From NCBI RefSeq assembly GCF_009725755.1, contig NZ_WNIJ01000001.1, positions 1,054,001 to 1,118,000 of the forward strand: a DNA stretch of 64,000 nucleotides, read 5' to 3'. Within the stretch, counting starts at the first letter, position 1. Each line of letters begins with the position of its first letter. This document shows positions 54,822-62,627 of the stretch, one piece after another. The DNA comes from Bombella sp. ESL0385 (GTDB lineage: Bacteria; Pseudomonadota; Alphaproteobacteria; Acetobacterales; Acetobacteraceae). The notes beneath the pieces are model-generated. The model did no database searches. It had not been told where the DNA came from and saw only the letters and a list, made by a program, of their open reading frames with translations. Made by a program: the position numbers and the translations under genes.

Positions 54822-55706
54822 ATGAAACTTTTCAATCGCAAGGCCCGTACCAAGACTATTAGGCAGCAAATTGCTGACCTTGTCCGGGAAGCTGCCAGCC
54901 TTGGAAAGAATAGCCACGAAACACCAGAGCTCGACCGGCAAGAGCGCGCGCTCATCATGAATGTGCTGCGCCTACGCACTAGCACCGCTGATGATGTTAT
55001 GATCCCCAGAGCGGACATCATCGCCATGTCCGATGACCTCTCATTTGATGAAGCCTTAGCCCTCATGCGGGAGGAAAATCATTCCCGTATGCCTGTCTAT
55101 CATGGCGAGTTAGACGATATTATCGGGATGATTCATGTTAAAGACCTCGTAGCCCATATCGGAACGGACGAACCTTTCCGCCTACGCGCGCTTTTGCGCC
55201 AACCTCTTTTGGTAGCTCCTAGTATTCCCGTTTTGGACCTTCAGCTCCAAATGCGCCAACGCCGGACACATATGGCCCTCGTCATTGATGAATATGGCAG
55301 TATTGATGGCCTCGTCACGATTGAAGACCTCATCGAAACCATTGTGGGCGATATTTCTGATGAGCATGATGAGCCTGTCACAACCCCATGGTTCAACCGC
55401 CCTGATGGTACCATAGACCTTGATGCCCGCCTCACCGTCCAAGAGCTTGAAGACCGCCTTGGCCCTATCCTCACGCGTGAAGAACGTGAAGCCGAAATTG
55501 AAACGGTAGGCGGTTTAGTCTTTCACCTTGCCGAGCATGTTCCCGCGCGTGATGAAGTCCTCGCTCATCCTAGCGGGTTGGAGTTTCGTGTTATTGATTC
55601 TGATGCGCGGCATATCCTTACATTACGGATGCGCGTTCCCCCGCATCTTAGACGCCAGCCCCCTACGGCTGAGGGTCAAGCAGCAAACACACCTTCTCCC
55701 TCTTGA
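54822..55706 (+). CDS. corC: CorC/hemolysin-C-like CBS-domain protein
   Basis: A 294-residue cytoplasmic protein with two CBS domains (about 50-170; IMNVLRLRTSTADDVMIPRADI and SRMPVYHGELDDIIGMIHVKDL). A C-terminal transporter-associated domain follows (about 200-275; ETVGGLVFHLAEHVP). The start ATG 54822 follows GGAAG 18 nt after the ybeY stop; the longer frame from 54744 overlaps ybeY and is unlikely. E. coli CorC affects magnesium/cobalt efflux. No DUF21 membrane domain is present. Confidence 0.9.
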   Translation: MKLFNRKARTKTIRQQIADLVREAASLGKNSHETPELDRQERALIMNVLRLRTSTADDVMIPRADIIAMSDDLSFDEALALMREENHSRMPVYHGELDDIIGMIHVKDLVAHIGTDEPFRLRALLRQPLLVAPSIPVLDLQLQMRQRRTHMALVIDEYGSIDGLVTIEDLIETIVGDISDEHDEPVTTPWFNRPDGTIDLDARLTVQELEDRLGPILTREEREAEIETVGGLVFHLAEHVPARDEVLAHPSGLEFRVIDSDARHILTLRMRVPPHLRRQPPTAEGQAANTPSPS

Positions 55707-55791
55707 CGGCAGGGCTATCTTGCCGTTCATGTTCGCCTAGCGTGGTCTCCTAGACCTCTGCCTCACCTATTGCCATCGCAAAGGAGCTACC

Positions 55792-56421
55792 ATGTCCACC
55801 CAGCCTTCTCTCTCCCGCCGTAACCTCCTTATAGGGGGGGCTACCCTGCTCGCTGCTCCCTTCATCACGATGGGCCGTGCCCACGCACAAGCTGCACAAG
55901 ACCCACGCATGGGTCCGCGCATTATTGGTAATCCACAAGCGCCTATCCTTGTGCAAGAATGGTTCTCCCTCACTTGCACCCATTGCGCTCATTTCGCGAC
56001 AGAATTATTCCCCAAAATTAAAGAGCAATTCATCGATACAGGGAAGATTCGTTTTCAATTCCACGATTTCCCACTAGACCAAGTCGCCCTCATCGCCGCT
56101 ATGGTTGCACGCTCCCTGCCAGAGGAGCGTTATGTACCCTTCATTGAATCTCTGTTCTCCCGGCAAATGCAATGGGCCTTCTCCGGCAATGACCCGGTCG
56201 CTCACCTCAAGCAAGAAGCCGCTTTAGCGGGCATCGCTCCGGCTGAGTTTGATAAAATCAGCAAGGATATGAGCTTTGGTCAGGCTCTTTATCAGCAGAC
56301 ACAAAAAGAGGGCCAAGAGTACGACATTAAAGGGACGCCTTATTTCCGCTTCAATAATACCCCTTATGCGCAAGACCCCGAAACGGTGGAAAAATTTGCG
56401 GAGCTTGTCAGTAAGGCCTAA
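55792..56421 (+). CDS. DsbA-family thiol:disulfide oxidoreductase, probable Tat substrate
   Basis: A 209-residue exported thioredoxin-fold protein. The N-terminus SRRNLLIGGATLLAAPF has a twin-arginine signal, ending near HAQAAQ. The active site is C62-T-H-C65 in SLTCTHCAHF and the cis-proline is in IKGTPYFRF. It resembles DsbA-like proteins of the BdbD/DSBA-2 type. It lies 41 nt upstream of smc. Tat export is unusual for Dsb proteins and suggests folding before transport. Confidence 0.88.
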   Translation: MSTQPSLSRRNLLIGGATLLAAPFITMGRAHAQAAQDPRMGPRIIGNPQAPILVQEWFSLTCTHCAHFATELFPKIKEQFIDTGKIRFQFHDFPLDQVALIAAMVARSLPEERYVPFIESLFSRQMQWAFSGNDPVAHLKQEAALAGIAPAEFDKISKDMSFGQALYQQTQKEGQEYDIKGTPYFRFNNTPYAQDPETVEKFAELVSKA

Positions 56422-56461
56422 AAGGCTCTCACTCACCTCATCCCAGCGTTTATAGGGTGCA

Positions 56462-59400
56462 ATGACACAACATAAGGCGATCACAACCCGCCTCGATATT
56501 GTTGGCTTCAAAAGCTTTGCTGATGAGGTCCATCTGGATATCCTCCCCGGCCTAACGGGGATTGTCGGCCCTAATGGCTGCGGCAAATCTAATATTGTCG
56601 AAGCCTTACGCTGGACCATGGGGGAAAGCTCCGCCCGTGCCTTACGCGGCGGGGATAGTGATGACCTCATTTTTGCGGGTACAGGCAGTCGCCCTGCGCG
56701 TAACCTAGCCCGTGTCACGCTTCATCTTGCCGAGGCTACGGGCCTTGCTCCCGCCCCCTTCCACCAAGCAGGAGAGTTAGAAGTCTCCCGCCAAGCAGAG
56801 CGTGGGACGGGTAGCACCTACCGTATTAATAATCGGGTCATGCGCGCGCGGGATGTGCAAACCATCTTTGCCGACCTCTCCTCAGGGGCGCGTAGCTCCT
56901 CTATCATCAGCCAAAATCGTGTTAGCCAGCTTATTGCCGCTAAGCCGGAGGAAAGACGCCTCTTATTGGAAGAAGCTGCGGGCATTAGTGGCCTCTATGT
57001 ACGCCGCCGTGATGCGGAACTTAAACTCCGCCAAGCAGAAGCAAATCTAGAGCGTGCTGAAGAACACCGCCAAAGCCTTGAGCAACAACTCACCACATTA
57101 GCTCGCCAGTCAGAAAAAGCACAAACTTACCGCGCTGTTTCAGAGGAAATCCGCCAGCATGAGCGTTCTCTCCTCATCCTCCAACATGCCCGTGCGGAAC
57201 AGCTTGTCCAAACCCGCCGCACCGCTTTGGACAAAGCGCAAGAGACACTCACTAAGAATGATGCAGCCCTAAAAGAAGCCCAAGAGCAGCTTGCTCAAAA
57301 AACACACTCGCTCCAGCAAAAAGAGGATGAACACGCAGCCCTGCGCCCTCGTTTGGAGCAGCATCGCATCCATATTGAGGTCGCCCAGGCCTCTCTCCAG
57401 CATCAACGGCAGGCCTCTGAGGACCACGCACGCCAAAAAGCCCAACTTGATGAAGACATAGCCCGCCTTAAAGAGGACCTGCACCGCCTTGACGGCCAGC
57501 AAAAAGACGCCCAACAGACATTAGAGGACCTCACCGCTCAGCAACATACGCTCAACGCGCAACACCCAACTATAACAGAGCAAATTGCCGCTCTACGCAC
57601 CCAAGAGACCGAGCAACATACCCAACTTGAGAGCGCATCATCCCAGTATCATACCGGGTTGCTCCAGCAAGAACGGTTACAAAGCCGCCAACAAGCTCTC
57701 GCTCGGCAAATCTCAGATGATTGCAACACATTAGACCATCTCAAAGCTGAACTGAAACGCCTTGAAGATGACTGCGCGCAACACACCCCTACGGACGATG
57801 CTGCCCAACATGTAGCGGATGCTATAACCGAGGCAAAGCAGCAAGACGAACAAGCCCATGAAGCGGCAGAACATTTCCAAGAGCAACGCCTCATCACAGA
57901 GCGTGCCCAACGAGATGTACAGGAAATGCGCGCGCATCTACAGCAGCTTCAGCAGCGGGAGGAGGAGCTTACACAACGCTTCACCAAACAGAAGGCGCGC
58001 CTTACAGCAGAGCAAGCACAAGCCAAACACACCCAAGCCACCTTGCTGGATGACCACGCCAAAGCAGCCCTTCATCAAACCCAACAAACCGCTCAACAAG
58101 CCGCCCATAAAGCGACGGAGGTGGAGCAGGCCCTCACACAACGCCGCCAAGAGGCTGAAAAATGCTGGTTAGACGAGCAAGCCGAAACAGAAAAACAACA
58201 ACAACGCCGCACCTCTTTGCAGCACGATATCACCCGCCTCGCCGAACAACTAAAGGCACAAGCAGCACGCTCGGCTACATTACAAGCCGCTCTTGAGGAT
58301 GTTCATGCCAAAGCCATCCCTCATCATGCGCTTGAGGAAGCGCAAAAAAACCTCGCATCATTAGAGGCTCAAAACACAAGCCAACATAACGCGATTGAAG
58401 AAACGGAAGCCCAGCTTGCTACACAACAGCACGCTACGCAGAAAGCACAAACGCTCCTCCGTGACATAGATACGGCTTTACTCCGCCATAAAGGCGAATA
58501 TGAAGGGCTACAGCAAAGCCTTGCAAGCAGCTTAAAAACCATTCCTCACCCTGTGATGGAGCAACTCCACATCCCAGAGGAGCTTATCAATGCTTTGGCC
58601 AGTGCCCTAACTGATGGTTTAGAGGCCTCTTTGCCACAAGCTGATGCCCCTCTGGCAGATACCCCACGGCAATGGTGTTTATTACCCGATGATGGGGCTA
58701 CCCTGCGGCCTGCTCCTGCCATCGCCGCCCTCCCTTGTTTGGCTGCTCTTATTAACGCCCCGGCCCCTCTTAGTCGGGCTCTCCATGCTATCTTTTTGCT
58801 TGATACGCCAGAAGATGGCCCAGATTTGCAAACCCAGCTACAACCGGGGCAATCGCTTGTTACAAAAGATGGGGCGTTATGGCGATGGGATGGTTTTATC
58901 CGCCAGCCGAACAGCCCTACTGCTGAAATGATTCGCCTTCAGCATATTCAAAAACTAAAGAAAACAGCCCATCTTATTGAAAAACTGACACAAGATTATA
59001 ATGCCCAAAAACAGATAACCACACAAAGCGCACATCAATGCGCGGTGCTGGAACATACGCTAAAGGACTTACGCGACAACTATACCACAATGCGTGAGGA
59101 TTATGCTCAACAACGTCACGCGCTGGAGGGGCTAAAACAACGCCATGCGTTGCATCAAGACCAACTTGCCCTCATCAACCATGAGGTCCAAACCCATGAG
59201 GCGCACATTGCACAGATAAAGGCCGAACATCATGCTGCACAGGAGGCTTTAACCACCCTCCCACCCCCCAAAACTGAACCCTCAGAAGCCGCTCTGACGC
59301 TTAAAACGCTACAAGCTGAAGAACAAGCCGCCCGCGAGGCGTTAGAACAGGCCCGCGCCCGCGCACAAGAGGCAACCACACACCAACAGCAAGCTCTCTT

Positions 59401-61009
59401 TCAGGATGACGCACGTCTTACACGCTTAAAGGAAATAGAGCAAAATATCGCCCAGCTTACGCAAGAGCTGGAGGACATCACAGCCCAAAAACACGCTTTA
59501 GAAGCAGAACGCGCCAAGAGCGACCTCCCCGCACGCCAAGCTTGTTACGAAAACGCTCATTCCGCCCTTCAACAGGCGCAAAGCACCGCAGAGGCAGCGG
59601 CTAAGCATGCTGCAGAAGCACGCCAAAACGCCACGCAGCTAGAGCAGGCTTTGCAGGAAAAGAAACGCTTGCTCACAGGATTGCAAGCGCGCCGCGATGG
59701 GTTGGTCCAGCATATTCAATCAAGTGAGGCTACACTCACGACACGTCAGCAGGAAGAACGAACTTGCCAAGCAGAGCAAGCCGCCCTACCGGACCTCTCT
59801 GCCCTAAAAGAAACGGTGGATCGCCTCACTGAGCACCTCAACCATACACAAGAGGCCCTCAGACGCGCACATGGCAAACGCCACGCCCTTACCCAGCAAC
59901 TTTCCCTTCTCAAAGAACGTGAGGAGCATCTAAACCACACCTATCAGCAAGCGAAAGACCGACAAAATCAGCTTAATATGCAGCTTCAAGGCCTCACAGA
60001 GCGTCAGGCTGCCTTACAAAAAACAGCCTCCGCGCAAAAAGATGACGATAGCCTCGCGCGCCATGAGCAACAGCTTCAACGCGATAGTGAAGCCCTTAAA
60101 CAGCTAGAAGAGCAAGAGCAAACACTCCTAGCCACTCTGGCTCAAGCACGACAGCATCTCCAAGAACAGCAAACCCTGTTAGAGCATCATCAAGAAGGGG
60201 CACATCGCTATCGTGAAGACACAATCCGCCTTAATGAGCGGCTCGCCCAAGCTCAAGAGGCCCTAGCCCTCCTCCAACATGAGACCCCTTTGCCTGACGA
60301 TGCCGAAGCCCCAGAGACACTCTCGGCAGACACAGAGCAAGCTTTACGACAAACCCTCAAACGCGCGAACAAGAGACGTGATGAGCTAGGAGCTGTTAAT
60401 CTCTGCGCTGAGGAGGAGTTCCGCACCGCCCAAGAGGAAGCAGAACGCATCACTAAAGAGCATCAAGACCTCTCCACGGCCATTGCCCGGCTGCGCGGTG
60501 GGGTTGGGGCTATTAATCGTGAAGGCCGGCAACGTCTTATGGCCGTCTTTACCGATATTAACACCCATTTCCAAACGCTTTTCACCCGGATGTTTAATGG
60601 GGGGCAAGCACATTTGCAGATGGTCGGCAGTGATGATCCGCTCGAAGCTGGATTGGAGATTTTTGCCCAACCACCGGGTAAGAAGCTCTCTACCCTCTCG
60701 CTCCTTTCGGGTGGGGAGCAAGCCCTTACGGCCTTATCGCTCATTTTTGCCGCCTTCCATTGCACCCCGGCCCCCATCTGCGTGCTTGATGAAGTCGATG
60801 CCCCTTTAGATGATGCTAATGTGGAACGTTTCTGCACCTTATTACGCGATATGACAGAACAAACCAAAACGCGCTTTTTAGTCATTACCCATCACCAACT
60901 CACAATGGCCCATATGGACCGGCTCTATGGCATTACGATGCAAGAGCGCGGAGTGAGTCGTCTCCTCTCTGTCAATCTTGATGAAAGTATCCGCATGGTA
61001 AATGGTTGA
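56462..61009 (+). CDS. smc: SMC chromosome-segregation ATPase, unusually long
   Basis: A 1515-residue SMC protein. Walker A is GPNGCGKS at 36-43; the C-terminal head has the ABC signature LLSGGEQALTAL near 1415 and Walker B/D-loop DEVDAPLDDANV near 1440. Two long coiled coils (about 170-660 and 830-1330), rich in Gln, His, Ala and Glu, flank a hinge at about 670-815 that ends SLVTKDGALWRWDGF. Typical SMCs have 1150-1200 residues, so each coil is lengthened by well over 100. No scpA or scpB is nearby. Confidence 0.95.
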   Translation: MTQHKAITTRLDIVGFKSFADEVHLDILPGLTGIVGPNGCGKSNIVEALRWTMGESSARALRGGDSDDLIFAGTGSRPARNLARVTLHLAEATGLAPAPFHQAGELEVSRQAERGTGSTYRINNRVMRARDVQTIFADLSSGARSSSIISQNRVSQLIAAKPEERRLLLEEAAGISGLYVRRRDAELKLRQAEANLERAEEHRQSLEQQLTTLARQSEKAQTYRAVSEEIRQHERSLLILQHARAEQLVQTRRTALDKAQETLTKNDAALKEAQEQLAQKTHSLQQKEDEHAALRPRLEQHRIHIEVAQASLQHQRQASEDHARQKAQLDEDIARLKEDLHRLDGQQKDAQQTLEDLTAQQHTLNAQHPTITEQIAALRTQETEQHTQLESASSQYHTGLLQQERLQSRQQALARQISDDCNTLDHLKAELKRLEDDCAQHTPTDDAAQHVADAITEAKQQDEQAHEAAEHFQEQRLITERAQRDVQEMRAHLQQLQQREEELTQRFTKQKARLTAEQAQAKHTQATLLDDHAKAALHQTQQTAQQAAHKATEVEQALTQRRQEAEKCWLDEQAETEKQQQRRTSLQHDITRLAEQLKAQAARSATLQAALEDVHAKAIPHHALEEAQKNLASLEAQNTSQHNAIEETEAQLATQQHATQKAQTLLRDIDTALLRHKGEYEGLQQSLASSLKTIPHPVMEQLHIPEELINALASALTDGLEASLPQADAPLADTPRQWCLLPDDGATLRPAPAIAALPCLAALINAPAPLSRALHAIFLLDTPEDGPDLQTQLQPGQSLVTKDGALWRWDGFIRQPNSPTAEMIRLQHIQKLKKTAHLIEKLTQDYNAQKQITTQSAHQCAVLEHTLKDLRDNYTTMREDYAQQRHALEGLKQRHALHQDQLALINHEVQTHEAHIAQIKAEHHAAQEALTTLPPPKTEPSEAALTLKTLQAEEQAAREALEQARARAQEATTHQQQALFQDDARLTRLKEIEQNIAQLTQELEDITAQKHALEAERAKSDLPARQACYENAHSALQQAQSTAEAAAKHAAEARQNATQLEQALQEKKRLLTGLQARRDGLVQHIQSSEATLTTRQQEERTCQAEQAALPDLSALKETVDRLTEHLNHTQEALRRAHGKRHALTQQLSLLKEREEHLNHTYQQAKDRQNQLNMQLQGLTERQAALQKTASAQKDDDSLARHEQQLQRDSEALKQLEEQEQTLLATLAQARQHLQEQQTLLEHHQEGAHRYREDTIRLNERLAQAQEALALLQHETPLPDDAEAPETLSADTEQALRQTLKRANKRRDELGAVNLCAEEEFRTAQEEAERITKEHQDLSTAIARLRGGVGAINREGRQRLMAVFTDINTHFQTLFTRMFNGGQAHLQMVGSDDPLEAGLEIFAQPPGKKLSTLSLLSGGEQALTALSLIFAAFHCTPAPICVLDEVDAPLDDANVERFCTLLRDMTEQTKTRFLVITHHQLTMAHMDRLYGITMQERGVSRLLSVNLDESIRMVNG

Positions 61010-61076
61010 CCTTCGGCCATTATCATCAGAGAATTGCCTCCCCTTTTAGAGAACCGGAGGCTGAGTTACCAAAACC

Positions 61077-61814
61077 GTGAACGAGCGACCTATTTTTTCA
61101 GAACCACGGCTTGCCGAATCGGTTTTATCCCGTATTCGCAAGTATGGGCTGCGCGTTGTCGGAGACGTCCACGGTGACCTCAATGCCTTTCGTCACGCTA
61201 TCGCAACAAAACGTTTTATCATTCAACTTGGCGACCTCGTGGATCACGGGCCTGATAGTGCCGGCGTGTTAGAGACAATGCTGGACCTACAAGAAACCGA
61301 ACGCGGCATGTTTGTTCTTGGGAATCATGACCGTAAATTAGGCCGCGCTTTAGAGGGAAGACGTTTAAGACGTGACCTCCCGCTAGAGACCACATTACAG
61401 CAAATCCAAGCCTCCCTCATGGAAGACCTCGCCCAACGGACCTATCATGCCGTTGCTACAGCCCCAGCATGGCAACGCCTTGGCAATTTACTGTTTGTTC
61501 ATGGGGGATTTCATACAGCTATGCTCTCCGGCCCCCCGCCTGAAACAGGCCTTGCTGATATGTCCGCCCCGCTATCACGCGCACTCTTTGGGGAGACTAC
61601 AAGCCGCCTCCAACCTGATGGCTACCCAGAACGCCGATTAAGTTGGATAAACCGCATCCCAGAAGGCATTACAGTTTATGTAGGCCATGATAGACGCTCC
61701 CTTGATGGCCGCCCCCTTTACAAAACAGGTCGTTTGGGGGGTAAGGCTATCTTTATGGACCTTGGTGCCGGTAAAGGCGGGCATCTCGCATGGATTGATC
61801 TCAATGACTTCTGA
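61077..61814 (+). CDS. Metallophosphoesterase, PPP-type (protein phosphatase or diadenosine tetraphosphatase-like)
   Basis: A 245-residue calcineurin-like enzyme starting at GTG 61077. Metal-binding blocks are GDVHGD (29-34), GDLVDHGPDS (52-61) and GNHDRKL (82-88), with HGGFH and VGHDRRS later. The pattern matches serine/threonine phosphatases of the PrpA/PP1-like bacterial type and ApaH-related enzymes. It overlaps aroQ by 11 nt at its end. Confidence 0.87.
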   Translation: MNERPIFSEPRLAESVLSRIRKYGLRVVGDVHGDLNAFRHAIATKRFIIQLGDLVDHGPDSAGVLETMLDLQETERGMFVLGNHDRKLGRALEGRRLRRDLPLETTLQQIQASLMEDLAQRTYHAVATAPAWQRLGNLLFVHGGFHTAMLSGPPPETGLADMSAPLSRALFGETTSRLQPDGYPERRLSWINRIPEGITVYVGHDRRSLDGRPLYKTGRLGGKAIFMDLGAGKGGHLAWIDLNDF

Positions 61815-62106
61815 CGCCACACAGCAGCTTTCTATCCTTCGTCAACGCATTGATAATATTGATGCCGCTTTGATTTATATGCTAGCCGAGCGTTTCCGTT
61901 GTACTAATGAGGTTGGGCATTTAAAGGCTGCTACGCATCTCCCCGCCTGTGACCCTGCACGAGAGGCAGAACAAATCCAGCGTTTAAAAAAACTTGCTGA
62001 AGATGCTGGGTTAGATATGGCCTTCACAAAAGCTTTTTTCACATTCCTTGTGGGGGAAGTAGTCGCAAAACATAAAATCATTGCACGTCAAAATCAGGCT
62101 AAATAA
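61804..62106 (+). CDS. aroQ: Chorismate mutase, AroQ class
   Basis: A 100-residue helical protein: LRQRIDNIDAALIYMLAERF with the catalytic arginine, then VGHLKA with the lysine, PAREAEQIQRL and a final helix. It converts chorismate to prephenate for Phe and Tyr synthesis. I start at ATG 61804, which overlaps the phosphoesterase gene by 11 nt; a longer frame from 61687 is an artefact of that overlap. Confidence 0.9.
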   Translation: MTSDATQQLSILRQRIDNIDAALIYMLAERFRCTNEVGHLKAATHLPACDPAREAEQIQRLKKLAEDAGLDMAFTKAFFTFLVGEVVAKHKIIARQNQAK

Positions 62107-62140
62107 GCACGGACGGCCTCCAGCCTGCTATTCTAATATA

Positions 62141-62171
62141 GATAAAACCTTTCAATGATATAGGTTTTATC
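62141..62171. promoter_or_regulatory. Perfect 10-bp inverted repeat upstream of sldB
   Basis: GATAAAACCT at 62141-62150 and AGGTTTTATC at 62162-62171 are perfectly complementary, with an 11-nt spacer, and the symmetry continues outward into TATA-rich flanks. It lies between aroQ and sldB, 75 nt before the sldB start. It could be a terminator of the aroQ operon (T-rich but no T-run) or an operator controlling the polyol dehydrogenase. Confidence 0.5.
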
Positions 62172-62246
62172 TTATATATTTACTTTCCAAGTTGTTAATT
62201 TTTGACTCATATCAAATCATGGTCCCTACCAACTGGAGGCAACAAC

Positions 62247-62627
62247 GTGCCATCACTCTCATCTCGTAAAACCTCATTAGGATTCGCTGATTGGGTTATT
62301 TTTGCCCTCGCAGCCATCATTCTGTTTTTTGGCCTTTATTTCATCATAGGTGGTGTTTGGCTCGCTTGGTTAGGTGGATCATGGTATTATATCCTATGCG
62401 GCATCGTCCTTTTCCTCTCGGGCTTTTATCTGTTCCGCCGTAAGCCCCTTGGGGCATGGCTCTATCTTCTCGCTTGGGCAGCAACAATCCCATGGACAAT
62501 TTATGAGGTTGGGTTTGATTGGTGGGGATGGCTGCCACGCCTTTTTGGTCCTACTTTATTGGCTATTCCTGTCGTGGTTTCCCTGCTTTTCCTCGTCCGT
62601 AAGCAAAGGGAATACCCTCATGCGTAA
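62247..62627 (+). CDS. sldB: SldB, small membrane subunit of PQQ-dependent polyol (glycerol/sorbitol) dehydrogenase
   Basis: A 126-residue protein of five hydrophobic helices, homologous to the N-terminal membrane domain of PQQ glucose dehydrogenase (GGSWYYILCGIVLFLSG, then YEVGFDWWGWLPR). I choose GTG 62247, which has GGAGG 7 nt upstream; this gives exactly the length known for SldB of Gluconobacter. The TTG start at 62202 is rejected. SldB is needed for activity of SldA and for ubiquinone contact. Its end overlaps sldA by 8 nt. Confidence 0.92.
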   Translation: MPSLSSRKTSLGFADWVIFALAAIILFFGLYFIIGGVWLAWLGGSWYYILCGIVLFLSGFYLFRRKPLGAWLYLLAWAATIPWTIYEVGFDWWGWLPRLFGPTLLAIPVVVSLLFLVRKQREYPHA

